64,000 nucleotides of DNA from Sphingobacterium oryzagri (lineage in GTDB: Bacteria; Bacteroidota; Bacteroidia; Sphingobacteriales; Sphingobacteriaceae). Each line of letters begins with the position of its first letter. The stretch's first letter is position 1. The position numbers and the translations under genes were made by a program. Shown here in pieces: positions 1 to 8,841 of the stretch. The notes beneath the pieces are model-generated. The model was not told the origin of the DNA, made no database searches, and worked only from the letters and a program-made list of their open reading frames with translations. The DNA lies in the NCBI RefSeq assembly GCF_028736175.1, contig NZ_CP117880.1, positions 124,001 through 188,000 on the forward strand. Reading direction: 5' to 3'.

Positions 1-152
1 ATCGAATCTTCCCGTTATGACAGTTATTTAAGTATCTATAATAACCAAGACAGTCGCAATTAACTGTATTTTATGTCGTTGAAAACTTTACGGCATTATG
101 TTTGTTTACCTACGGAAGTAAGGCGTGGCACCTGTGGCAGAGGTTCTAAACC

Positions 153-160
153 TAAATTTG
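153..160 (+). promoter_or_regulatory. possible -7 element upstream of the AsmA-like gene
   Basis: TAAATTTG matches the Bacteroidota minus-7 consensus TAnnTTTG. It lies 85 nt before the ATG at 246. No convincing TTG minus-33 element is seen. The rest of positions 1-245 holds no recognisable gene. Confidence 0.3.
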
Positions 161-245
161 TTTGATTATTTGGAAAGCGTATGGCTTAGCGTCATTGGTC
201 TGGCACAAGCGTCACGATTACAGAAGATACATTAATTTTTTTTCT

Positions 246-2033
246 ATGAAACCAGTTTGGAAATGGGTTATCAGCATTGTTGTGTTAATTGTTGTTGCTC
301 TTGGCGTTGCTACGTGGTATTTTTCGCGTAACTGGAAACCTATACTGGAGGAAAAGCTACGCGAAGTGGTGAAAAATAGTACGGATAGCCTCTACCAGTT
401 AAGCTATGACGAGCTTGATCTTAATGTTGCGTTGGGCAACGTGACGCTGAAAAACGCGGCATTGATTCCGGATACAAATGTTTATGGGCAGTTAGAACGG
501 CAAAATAAAGCGCCAGACAACGTTTATGAGATCAGACTTTCTGCGCTGAAAATTAAGCGTTTCGGCATTATCAATATGCTGACCAACCGAAAACTTTCGG
601 TGAAATCCGTTACGCTGGAAAGCCCGACCGTGCATCTCACCAACACGTATCATGCTTACAACGATACCCTTTCTACTGCGCCTAAAAAATCGTTATACGC
701 CAGCTTGAAAGACGTGCTTTCATCCGTCAATGTCGACCAAATAGCGATGGATAATGTTTCTTTTACCTACTCCAAGGTACATGATGGAAAAACAAAAGAT
801 TTCAGCATAAAAGATGTGAAGATTAACATTCACGATGTGCTTATTGATGAAAACTCACAAGCCGACAGTAGTCGTTTTTATTTCACAAAAAAGATGGAGG
901 TTGTCGTTCCAGGATTTACGCATAAATTTCCGGACAGCTTATATATGGTTAAGTTTGACGCGCTCAAAATCAATACAGAGGAGCGAAATATCTTACTGAC
1001 TAATTTGGATTACAAGCCTGTAATGAGTAAGGCTGCTTATTTCAAGAAAATAGGTTTAAATAAAACGATGGCTGATCTGCATTTTGATACGCTAAGTCTG
1101 GAAGGTCTTAATCTCCGCGAGTTGATTGATCATCAGCAGGTACTGGCGGCTAGCGCGCTCCTCAAAAATGGGCATGCAAAGCTGTATAATGATAAACGTT
1201 ACAAAAAAAGCCCGCGTAACCAAATTGGGCAGGCTCCACACCAAAAGCTGCAACGGTTGAAGACCATCATCAACCTTGATAGTGTTTTTGTCGAAAATAT
1301 TGATGTGGTTTATGGTGAGATGAGTGGAAAATACCATCGTGAAGGTGTGATATCTTTCGATAAAGCATCCGGCATATTGACCAATGTTACCAATGATTCG
1401 AGCCGATTAGCGAAAGATAAATACCTACGAGCCGATTTGCGCTCTAAAATAATGAATAGCGGAAATCTGCATGCCACTTTTGCTTTCGATATGCTCAGCA
1501 AAAATGGTGCGTACAGTTATAGCGGTGACTTAAAACCTATGCAGGCGCCTGCATTTAATAAAATCCTAACACCGTTGCTCAACGTGGCGATCGGTTCGGG
1601 CAATATCCGTAGCGTGCGCTTTAATATGCAAGGCACCGATTACCGCTCATGGGGAGATTTTAGGTTTAATTATGACAACTTGAAAGTCAATCTGCTCGAT
1701 CAAGACGGTGAGCATAAGAAGAAAAAAGTGCTGTCGTTTTTAGTGAATCAATTGGTTATTAACGATAGCAACCCGGATGCTAATGAGGTGTATCATGTGG
1801 GTAAGGTTAACCATAAGCGTGTGCCCGAACATACGTTCTTTAAGAATCTTTGGCAAAGCTTGTTAGATGGAATCAAGCAAACAGCCGGCATCAGTCCGGA
1901 GCGTGAACAACGACTGATGGGCTCGGCTGAATCTGCTAAGCGAACTTTGGAGGAAACGAAAGGAACGGTTAAAAAAACAAAGGGATTTTTCAATCGGATG
2001 TTTAAGAAAGACGACAAAAAGAAGGACAAATAG
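246..2033 (+). CDS. AsmA/DUF748-like membrane-anchored protein
   Basis: The 595-residue protein has one N-terminal transmembrane helix (about residues 6-27, rich in V, I and L) followed by a long extracytoplasmic region made of short alternating beta segments. Phrases such as LSVKSVTLESPTVHL are typical of AsmA/TamB/DUF748 proteins, which are thought to move or sort lipids between membranes. The C-terminus is strongly basic (many K). I start it at the ATG at 246 because an upstream in-frame start at 162 would put 28 polar residues before the anchor helix. The family call rests on pattern only. The precise role is unknown, and a simple uncharacterised anchored protein remains possible. Confidence 0.6.
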   Translation: MKPVWKWVISIVVLIVVALGVATWYFSRNWKPILEEKLREVVKNSTDSLYQLSYDELDLNVALGNVTLKNAALIPDTNVYGQLERQNKAPDNVYEIRLSALKIKRFGIINMLTNRKLSVKSVTLESPTVHLTNTYHAYNDTLSTAPKKSLYASLKDVLSSVNVDQIAMDNVSFTYSKVHDGKTKDFSIKDVKINIHDVLIDENSQADSSRFYFTKKMEVVVPGFTHKFPDSLYMVKFDALKINTEERNILLTNLDYKPVMSKAAYFKKIGLNKTMADLHFDTLSLEGLNLRELIDHQQVLAASALLKNGHAKLYNDKRYKKSPRNQIGQAPHQKLQRLKTIINLDSVFVENIDVVYGEMSGKYHREGVISFDKASGILTNVTNDSSRLAKDKYLRADLRSKIMNSGNLHATFAFDMLSKNGAYSYSGDLKPMQAPAFNKILTPLLNVAIGSGNIRSVRFNMQGTDYRSWGDFRFNYDNLKVNLLDQDGEHKKKKVLSFLVNQLVINDSNPDANEVYHVGKVNHKRVPEHTFFKNLWQSLLDGIKQTAGISPEREQRLMGSAESAKRTLEETKGTVKKTKGFFNRMFKKDDKKKDK

Positions 2034-2088
2034 CCAATAGACTTGCTATAAAAAGGTAGCTTAAAGCCATCGCCCGACTAATAATCGT

Positions 2089-2096
2089 TAAGTTTG
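2089..2096 (+). promoter_or_regulatory. -7 promoter element of trkH, 6 nt before the ATG
   Basis: TAAGTTTG fits TAnnTTTG. Only 6 nt separate it from the ATG at 2103, so the transcript would start at or next to the start codon. Confidence 0.45.
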
Positions 2097-2102
2097 TTGC
2101 TA

Positions 2103-3881
2103 ATGGAAGCTATCCTTAGTTTTTTCAAGTTTATAATTCGGTACAAAAATCGATTGGTTGATCGAATTATGTTTTACGTGAGCCTGGTTTGTGCGTTCAT
2201 GGCTATTATACACGTGGGCTACATTACGGATCGGGAGCTAGCGGTTCTCACGGAAAAGACCGTCATCGGCATGTTTTACGTTCTTTTCCTGCTCAGCGCT
2301 GTGCGTACCACCGCCGCTATTCTGGTCGAGCGGAAGATTCGCTTTTCACACGTCGCCGGGCTTCTTTTAGCCGCATACTTGTTGTTTATTTTATTTGCCC
2401 GCCTATATGGTCTGTCGTATTTTTCAAATTTAGAATGGATATATTTGGGCATCTGCCTGTCGTTTCTGACCGAATTATCACGGAACAGCTTGTTTTTCGA
2501 TAATTTCTATTTCAATCCCACGATCCTTTTTGTGATTAGCTTCATTGCCCTGATATTGTTGGGAACGGTGCTGCTGATGTTGCCCCGCACTACGTTGATT
2601 GCGCCATTAAGCTTTGTGGATGCACTTTTTATGGCCACGAGTGCCGTGTGCATCACCGGGCTAACAGTCACCGATATTTCCACAAATTTCTCGCTTTTCG
2701 GCCAATCGGTTATTATGCTTCTGGTACAGGTTGGTGGTTTGGGAATTATGACGTTTACGGGTTTTTTTGGCTATTTTTTTTCTGGCGGTTTTTCGTACAA
2801 AAACCAGCTGATGTTTGGGGAAATCCTTGGAGAGAATAAGCTCAATTCTGTTATTACAACCTTGCTCACCATTATATTCATTACGCTTTTTTTTGAGTTG
2901 ATCGGCGGCTTTTTTATCTTTCTATCATTAGATGCGGCAGCGTTTTCGACGGTGGGTGATCGGGTATTTTTTGCCGCTTTTCATGCGATATCATCCTTTT
3001 GTAATTCTGGGTTTTCCATCTTGCAAAATGGTATTCATAATGATGCTTACCGCTTTAATTACGGTTTTCAATTGTGTTTGGCGGCTATTTTTATCCTGGG
3101 TGGGCTAGGTTTCGGAACCGTGTTTAACTTTTACAGTTATATCAAACAAAAGTCGCAGCAAATTTGGCATCGTGTCGTGTTAAGGCGTGCTTTTGCGCAG
3201 CGGCCAGGTTCCTTTAGCTTCAACACCCGGTTTATTCTGTTATGCAATAGCGTTGTGGTTGTATTGGCTACTGTTTGCTATTTCATGTTGGAGCAGCGGC
3301 ATACGCTGACCGAAGATTCTTCGGTTGCGGGTGAATGGATTACGTCTTTTTTTATGGCCAATTCTTCCCGATCGGCGGGTTTCAATAGTGTGCATATGAA
3401 TTTTTTGTCTAGCCCTACACTGTTGATGATTTTTTCGCTGATGTGGATTGGCGCATCGCCGGGATCTACCGGCGGAGGGGTAAAAGTAACCACTGTCGCT
3501 TTGGCGCTCCTAAATGTTATTGCGCTGGCGCGCGGTAAAGAATCTATTGAGATTTATAAAAGACGCATTGCGCCAGAGTCTGTTAATAAAGCTTTTGCCA
3601 TCATACTGCTTTCTATCTTGCTGATCTCGTTTAGCTTTATCCTGCTTAATTTTTCCGATCCGGATAAACAGATGAAAACCCTGTTGTTTGAAACGGTTTC
3701 TGCCTATACCACCTGCGGGTTGAGTTTGGGCGTGACACCATCATTATCGGCAACCGGCAAACTTATTATTGTATTTACCATGTTTGTAGGGCGTGTAGGA
3801 ACCTTGACGCTATTGGTAGCGTTTATTAAGAACACAAAGAACAAAAGTTATATTTATCCAACAGAAAAGATTCTTTTTTAA
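2103..3881 (+). CDS. trkH: TrkH/KtrB-type potassium uptake channel subunit
   Basis: Membrane pore of a K+ uptake system (592 residues). The four pore-loop repeats of the family are visible: ATSAVCITGLTV, AISSFCNSGFS, ANSSRSAGFNS and SAYTTCGLSLG, each with the selectivity-filter glycine. About 130 extra N-terminal residues form additional membrane helices, so it is longer than KtrB of Firmicutes, as is usual in Bacteroidota. I chose the ATG at 2103 over an in-frame TTG at 2094, which would overlap the minus-7 element. It is followed after 2 nt by the cytoplasmic TrkA-type gating subunit, so the two are one operon and one complex. Confidence 0.93.
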   Translation: MEAILSFFKFIIRYKNRLVDRIMFYVSLVCAFMAIIHVGYITDRELAVLTEKTVIGMFYVLFLLSAVRTTAAILVERKIRFSHVAGLLLAAYLLFILFARLYGLSYFSNLEWIYLGICLSFLTELSRNSLFFDNFYFNPTILFVISFIALILLGTVLLMLPRTTLIAPLSFVDALFMATSAVCITGLTVTDISTNFSLFGQSVIMLLVQVGGLGIMTFTGFFGYFFSGGFSYKNQLMFGEILGENKLNSVITTLLTIIFITLFFELIGGFFIFLSLDAAAFSTVGDRVFFAAFHAISSFCNSGFSILQNGIHNDAYRFNYGFQLCLAAIFILGGLGFGTVFNFYSYIKQKSQQIWHRVVLRRAFAQRPGSFSFNTRFILLCNSVVVVLATVCYFMLEQRHTLTEDSSVAGEWITSFFMANSSRSAGFNSVHMNFLSSPTLLMIFSLMWIGASPGSTGGGVKVTTVALALLNVIALARGKESIEIYKRRIAPESVNKAFAIILLSILLISFSFILLNFSDPDKQMKTLLFETVSAYTTCGLSLGVTPSLSATGKLIIVFTMFVGRVGTLTLLVAFIKNTKNKSYIYPTEKILF

Positions 3882-3883
3882 TC

Positions 3884-4570
3884 ATGAAATATATTGTTTT
3901 AGGGCTAGGACATTTCGGAAAATCGCTCGCGGTTCATCTCACCGAACAGGGACATGAGGTTATTGCTGTCGATAAAAAGTTGCTGATTGTCGAGCAGCTG
4001 AAAGATAAGATTACGCATACGGTATGTATGGATACGACTGATCGGGAAGCCATGACTTCGCTGCCGTTAAAAGACAGCGATGCCGTGATCGTTGCGATAG
4101 GGGAAGATGAAGGCGCATCGCTGCTCACTATAGCGCTGTTGAAACAGTTAGACGTTCGACGAATTATCGGTCGCGTGGTTTCCGAATTGCAAAAGACCGT
4201 TTTGCAAGCCATGCAGATTGACGAGTATATTATGCCCGAAGAGGAAGCGGCAGAGCGATTGGCTATGCGGTTGGACAATGTCGATATTATTGATTCTTTT
4301 AAAGTTTCGGATCAATACAGCATCGTCGAAACGCGCGTGCCATCCAAATATGTGGGTATGACGCTCAAAGATGCCAACCTCACCAATCGGTACAAGGTTA
4401 TTATTCTGACGACCGTTAAATCTGTAGAAAAAAATGTGAAGGGTAAGTTGGTCAATTACAAAGAAGCTTCCGGTATTGCCAGTTCGGAAACCGTGTTGGA
4501 CGACCAAGACCTGTTGGTCGTTTTCGGCGAACTATCCGATATCAAACGGCTGATCCAAAAAAGCGACTAG
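3884..4570 (+). CDS. trkA: TrkA/KtrA-type potassium channel regulatory subunit
   Basis: Cytoplasmic RCK protein (228 residues) that binds nucleotide and gates the TrkH pore. The N-terminal Rossmann domain starts with GLGHFG (residues 7-12) and has an acidic residue at the end of the second strand (VDKK), as in NAD(H)- or ATP/ADP-binding TrkA_N domains. A TrkA_C domain follows from about residue 135. The length matches single-repeat KtrA rather than the duplicated E. coli TrkA. The gene begins 2 nt after the trkH stop codon. Confidence 0.93.
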   Translation: MKYIVLGLGHFGKSLAVHLTEQGHEVIAVDKKLLIVEQLKDKITHTVCMDTTDREAMTSLPLKDSDAVIVAIGEDEGASLLTIALLKQLDVRRIIGRVVSELQKTVLQAMQIDEYIMPEEEAAERLAMRLDNVDIIDSFKVSDQYSIVETRVPSKYVGMTLKDANLTNRYKVIILTTVKSVEKNVKGKLVNYKEASGIASSETVLDDQDLLVVFGELSDIKRLIQKSD

Positions 4571-4633
4571 CATCTCGGCGGACGCTTATTTGCTGATTGC
4601 TATATTTATACTGATAATTTCAATTCATTTCTA

Positions 4634-4641
4634 TATTTTTG
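4634..4641 (+). promoter_or_regulatory. possible -7 element of the yfhO gene
   Basis: TATTTTTG fits TAnnTTTG and would give a leader of about 110 nt that contains the short ORF at 4689-4760. Confidence 0.35.
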
Positions 4642-4688
4642 GCAGGTAACATAACTAATCTTGATTACAGTTGTGAAAAGGTCCGGTC

Positions 4689-4760
4689 ATGATGAATAAA
4701 AAATGGTTGAGCCCATCACAACACCCGCGAAATAGCAAAACGATATATTACAGTATATGA
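4689..4760 (+). other. short upstream ORF (23 codons) ending on the yfhO start
   Basis: An ORF that opens with two ATG codons runs for 23 codons. Its TGA overlaps the ATG of the next gene in an ATGA junction at 4757-4760. This is the geometry of translational coupling. The peptide (MMNKKWLSPS...) resembles nothing I know. It could be chance. Confidence 0.3.
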
Positions 4761-7234
4761 AACAGTGGTTTAAGGAAAACACTACACACCTCACAATTAT
4801 TGCCATCTTCATTGTGTTGGTATTCTTTTATTTCTCTCCGATTTTTGGTGGTAAAACATTGGTGCAAAGTGATGTCATGCAGGCCGAAGGCAGTCAAAAA
4901 GAACTGTTTGATTACCGGGCAAAAGATGGTCATGCGCCGTTGTGGACCAACTCCATGTTTGGCGGTATGCCCACCTATCAAATTTGGTATGAACACGCCA
5001 GCAACGTCGTCAGTTATATCAACAAAGGAATCCGCGCTGTTTTTCCGGTACCCACAGATATCGTGTTGCTTTATCTTTTTGGTGGCTATTTCTTATTTTC
5101 CGTCTTACGCCTAAAACCTTGGTTGGCAGCCGTTGGTGCTGTTGCGCTGGCTTTCACGTCTTATAATTTTATTTATATCGAAGCGGGCCACGTTAATAAA
5201 GCCTACGCGATTGCATATATGGCACCGATCATCGCTTCAGTCATCCTCTGTTTTCGTGGCAGTCGATTGTGGGGACCTGCGTTGTTGGCGCTCTTTCTAG
5301 CGATGGAAATTCGTACCAACCACGTGCAAATTACCTATTACTTGTTTATTGCGCTGTTGGTTTACGTCGGTATCGAGTTTTACTATGCATTCCGTGATAA
5401 AAAATTGAAAGGTTTTTTTCAAGCGGCGGGCTTGCAGGTTGTGGCAGCACTTATCGCTATTTTGGTCAATGCTTCTGTATTATACCCTACATACGAGTAC
5501 AGCAAACTCACTATTCGTGGTAAAGCCAATATCCAAAAGGTAGACGAAGGCAACAATAGTGGTGGTGGTTTGGATAAAGAATACGCTTACCAATGGAGTC
5601 AAGGTGTTGGCGAGAACATGACTTTTCTTATTCCTAACGCTTACGGTGGAAGATCGGGCGGCACTTTAGATAAAAACTCCGAAGTAGCCAAGTTCTTTAC
5701 CAAGCTCGGCGTGCCGGAAGCGCAAGCGGTGCAATATGCTGGCGGGATTCGCACCTACTGGGGCGAGAAGATGTTTACGTCAGGGCCATGGTATTTTGGA
5801 GCGGGTATATTTTTCTTATTTATCCTCGGCTTGATTATCGTCAAAGGCCGCATAAAATGGTGGGTGCTTGGCGCTTCCGGACTGTGTATCTTGTTGGCTT
5901 TCGGTCGTCATTTTCCATTAATTTCTGATCTGTTTTTTGACTATTTCCCGATGTACAATAAGTTTCGGGCAGTAGAATCTATACTGGTCATTCCAGCTCT
6001 TTTAATTCCGCTGCTGGCTATTCTTGCCGTCAACGAACTGTTTACCCGTGCCGGTGAGATTCCTAAATTGGATAAAAAGGTGCTGTACACTTTTGCTGTT
6101 ATCGCAGGTTTTTGTTTGCTTGTCGGGCTGATGCCGAGCTTGTTTTTAAGTTTTAAAAACTCCGGTCACCAGGATTATGCCAATTACATCGGTCAGCAAA
6201 TAGGCGATCAAAACCTGAGCAATGATTTTTCAAATGCGTTGGTTAAAGATCGTGCCTCGTTAGCGAGTAAAGATGCTTACCGATCGTTCTTTATTATATT
6301 GATCACTTTTGGTCTCGTTTGGCTCTACCTAAAGAAAAAATTATCCATTCCGGTATTTGTCGGCATATTGGGCGTCGTGACGTTGTTTGACCTTTGGTCG
6401 GTTGATAAGCGATACTTAAATAATGATTCTTTTATTGAGGAGAAAGCAAAAACTCACATCGTTGAGCGTGAGGTTGATCAGTTGATCCGTTTAGATAAAG
6501 ACCCGAGCTACCGCGTTATGGATTTAACGACCAATCCATTTTCTGATGCACGTGCATCTTATTTTCATAAGAGCATCGGAGGTTATCACGCCGCCAAATT
6601 AATGCGTTTTCAAGAAATATTGGAGCATCAGTTTAACGGCGCACTCAACGAAGATGTGCTGGATATGTTTAACGTGCGTTACCTGATCACACAAAACCAG
6701 CAGAATGGTGCCGAGCAAATTCAACGTCGAAGCACGGCGGCGGGCAATGCCTGGTTTGTTAACAAGGTGACGTTTGTAAAAGATAACGCTCAGGAAATGC
6801 AAGCGATCAGCAGTTTTGATCCTAAAAAAGAAGCATTTGTACACGAAGAATTTAAAAACCAGCTTAACGCTGCGCGGTTAGGACAAGCATCAAATGCGGA
6901 GATTAAATTAGTGTCTTATCATCCGGATACGTTGAAGTATGAGTCGACGTCTCCAAATGATGCTTTCGCCGTTTTTTCGGAAGTGTATTACAACAAAGGA
7001 TGGAAAGCTTATATCGATGGTAATGAGGTGCCGATTATCCGTGCCGATTATATTTTGCGCGCGCTGCAGATACCTGGCGGAAACCACACGATCGAATTTA
7101 TTTTTGCGCCGGAATCTATGCGCATCAGTAATTTGATCTCCATGCTGGCTTCTATCGTGTTGGTCCTTGGACTCATCGCTGCTGCGGTAATGGGCATTCG
7201 TCAAGCTCGGCAGCAAAAGCCATCGGTTAAATAA
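4757..7234 (+). CDS. YfhO family polytopic membrane protein
   Basis: Large membrane protein (825 residues) with a first helix at about residues 12-30, a conserved extracytoplasmic loop with WTNSMFGGMPTYQ, about a dozen helices up to residue 550, a long soluble extracytoplasmic segment, and a last helix near residues 795-815. This is the layout of YfhO (DUF, GT-C-like fold), linked in Firmicutes to glycosylation of lipoteichoic acid. Bacteroidota have many members of unknown substrate. The C-terminal soluble part (YNKGWKAYIDG, FAPESMR) is typical. It stands alone, followed by a strong terminator. Confidence 0.85.
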   Translation: MKQWFKENTTHLTIIAIFIVLVFFYFSPIFGGKTLVQSDVMQAEGSQKELFDYRAKDGHAPLWTNSMFGGMPTYQIWYEHASNVVSYINKGIRAVFPVPTDIVLLYLFGGYFLFSVLRLKPWLAAVGAVALAFTSYNFIYIEAGHVNKAYAIAYMAPIIASVILCFRGSRLWGPALLALFLAMEIRTNHVQITYYLFIALLVYVGIEFYYAFRDKKLKGFFQAAGLQVVAALIAILVNASVLYPTYEYSKLTIRGKANIQKVDEGNNSGGGLDKEYAYQWSQGVGENMTFLIPNAYGGRSGGTLDKNSEVAKFFTKLGVPEAQAVQYAGGIRTYWGEKMFTSGPWYFGAGIFFLFILGLIIVKGRIKWWVLGASGLCILLAFGRHFPLISDLFFDYFPMYNKFRAVESILVIPALLIPLLAILAVNELFTRAGEIPKLDKKVLYTFAVIAGFCLLVGLMPSLFLSFKNSGHQDYANYIGQQIGDQNLSNDFSNALVKDRASLASKDAYRSFFIILITFGLVWLYLKKKLSIPVFVGILGVVTLFDLWSVDKRYLNNDSFIEEKAKTHIVEREVDQLIRLDKDPSYRVMDLTTNPFSDARASYFHKSIGGYHAAKLMRFQEILEHQFNGALNEDVLDMFNVRYLITQNQQNGAEQIQRRSTAAGNAWFVNKVTFVKDNAQEMQAISSFDPKKEAFVHEEFKNQLNAARLGQASNAEIKLVSYHPDTLKYESTSPNDAFAVFSEVYYNKGWKAYIDGNEVPIIRADYILRALQIPGGNHTIEFIFAPESMRISNLISMLASIVLVLGLIAAAVMGIRQARQQKPSVK

Positions 7235-7274
7235 CCGGTTGATTGCATTATTCGGCGCGAAGCGCTCGAAGCAT

Positions 7275-7314
7275 AAAAAACTCCCTGAACTAAGTCGGTT
7301 CAGGGAGTTTTTTG
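7275..7314. terminator. bidirectional terminator between yfhO and rnhB
   Basis: CTCCCTGAAC and its perfect complement GTTCAGGGAG flank a 6-nt loop, with A6 on the left and T6 on the right. It can serve both convergent genes. Confidence 0.9.
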
Positions 7315-7911
7315 TTAAAATAGTTTAAGCTGCGGATCCGAGATGCGGAATGTCTTTCGATGATGTGGTGTTATGCCGTAAGCCAATACCGCATGGCGGT
7401 GCTTTATGGTGGGATAGCCTTTGTTTGCCAACCAATCGTAATTAGGAAATTCCAACGCCAGATTATCCATATACTCGTCGCGATAGGTTTTTGCCAAGAT
7501 CGATGCCGCCGCTATAGAGAGATATTTACCATCGCCCTTGACGATACATTGATGCGGTATGTCCTGATAAGCTTTAAACCGATTGCCGTCAACGATGATA
7601 TATGCGGCTTTTGTTTGAAGTTGATCCAGTGCACGATGCATGGCCAGGTAAGAAGCGTTGAGAATATTGATGCTGTCAATTTCTTCTGCAGATACGCTGG
7701 CAACGGCAAAAGCCAACGCTTCCTTTTCGATAATAGGCCGCAGAGCCATTCTTTTCTTTTTCGAAAGCTGTTTTGAATCGTTTAAAAGCGGATTGCAGTA
7801 ATCTGGCGGAAAAATAACGGCGGCAGCAAAAACCGGTCCTGCTAAGCAACCGCGCCCCGCCTCATCGCATCCTGCCTCCATGAAATCTTGTTGGAATGTA
7901 GAAAGTAGCAT
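7315..7911 (-). CDS. rnhB: ribonuclease HII
   Basis: Cuts the RNA strand of RNA-DNA hybrids and single ribonucleotides in DNA. The type 2 RNase H signature [14 protein letters not shown] is present (first catalytic Asp-Glu at about residues 16-17). Later conserved parts are [24 protein letters not shown] with its acidic residue, and KGYPTIKHR. The length of 198 residues is normal. The ATG at 7911 gives the usual MLLS start, but a TAnnTTTG element sits only 4 nt upstream, so an internal ATG at 7881 ([11 protein letters not shown]) is a real alternative. Confidence 0.96.
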   Translation of the reverse strand: MLLSTFQQDFMEAGCDEAGRGCLAGPVFAAAVIFPPDYCNPLLNDSKQLSKKKRMALRPIIEKEALAFAVASVSAEEIDSINILNASYLAMHRALDQLQTKAAYIIVDGNRFKAYQDIPHQCIVKGDGKYLSIAAASILAKTYRDEYMDNLALEFPNYDWLANKGYPTIKHRHAVLAYGITPHHRKTFRISDPQLKLF

Positions 7912-7915
7912 CCCA

Positions 7916-7923
7916 CAAAACTA
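7916..7923 (-). promoter_or_regulatory. -7 promoter element of rnhB, 4 nt before the ATG
   Basis: On the minus strand TAGTTTTG fits TAnnTTTG. It is so close to the ATG at 7911 that transcription would begin within the start codon or just after it. Confidence 0.35.
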
Positions 7924-8080
7924 CAAAAAATAATAAATGCTTCGCTCAAAAGCGGGTGCATCTTCTAGAAAGTAGCGGTTACTTTACCCACATTATGGAT
8001 GTAACTTATTCGTGATTGGCGGTCGTTTACACTATTTTACATTTCTTCTTTTTTTCTTTGTAATCAAAGAGTGAAAAGCT

Positions 8081-8830
8081 ATGTATCACGAATTTAACGT
8101 GGGAAAAAGGTTGGTACAATATGGTCTGCTAGGTCTGCTGCTGGTTTTGTTTTCTGTTGCTGCTGTCGCGCAAAAGAAACAAAAGCTGGTGATTGAGCAA
8201 GTGAATGCGATACAGGTCGATGCCGATTTATCGGACTGGTCTTCGATGATCGATGTCGCCAACGAAGGGCGATGGAGTTTCCAAGTAGGACAGGATATTA
8301 AGGCGCTATATGCAGCGGTGCGCATTGTCGATCCGGTTCTGCAACAGATGGCCATCACGCATGGAATTGTGTTTACATTTAATGCGCAACAAAAGAAAAC
8401 ATCCGCCTCGACGTTTATTTTTCCGTTTCTCGATAGCGAAACTAAGCGCGCTTTGGCAAATACCGCACGAGAGACGGATGCTGCTACGAAGAATTCATTG
8501 ATTAAACGGGCCCGCGGATATTTTGTACGCGGTTTTTCTGCCGTTCCAGATGGTATTATCGCGCTGCAAAATGGATATGGACTCCTGGCAGAGGCGGTAG
8601 CGCAAGATGAAGCGCTGCAATACGAGCTTGTCATACCAAAAAGCTTATTAAAGCAGGTCAGCGGCTCGGTCTTGCTCGGTTTAGCTATCCATGATGGGTT
8701 CTCGTATCCGACGCAATCCGCTGTTCGCCGTATGCCGGGAAAAGTAGTATCACCTGAGCCCGCAAACCGCAGTGCAAAGCAGAAAAATAGCCAAACAACA
8801 GCCGTGCTTTTAGAAACGCAGCTAAATTAG
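8081..8830 (+). CDS. secreted protein, possible carbohydrate- or haem-binding beta-sandwich
   Basis: 249 residues with a signal peptide (hydrophobic residues about 14-29, cut after VAAVAQ). The segment IQVDADLSDWSSMIDV...LYAAVRIVD looks like the start of CBM9/DOMON-like beta-sandwiches (the D-G-x-L-x-D-W type opening), which bind sugars or haem. I see no catalytic residues. It ends 11 nt before the start of a large outer-membrane barrel gene, so the two are probably co-transcribed and may act together at the outer membrane. The function is not established. Confidence 0.6.
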   Translation: MYHEFNVGKRLVQYGLLGLLLVLFSVAAVAQKKQKLVIEQVNAIQVDADLSDWSSMIDVANEGRWSFQVGQDIKALYAAVRIVDPVLQQMAITHGIVFTFNAQQKKTSASTFIFPFLDSETKRALANTARETDAATKNSLIKRARGYFVRGFSAVPDGIIALQNGYGLLAEAVAQDEALQYELVIPKSLLKQVSGSVLLGLAIHDGFSYPTQSAVRRMPGKVVSPEPANRSAKQKNSQTTAVLLETQLN

Positions 8831-8841
8831 AAGAAGAAGTA

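Noticed and set aside
1..60. A tRNA 3' end at the left edge (ATCGAATCTTCCC)
   Set aside because: The T-loop pattern is imperfect, no acceptor partner is visible, and the window edge leaves nothing to test.
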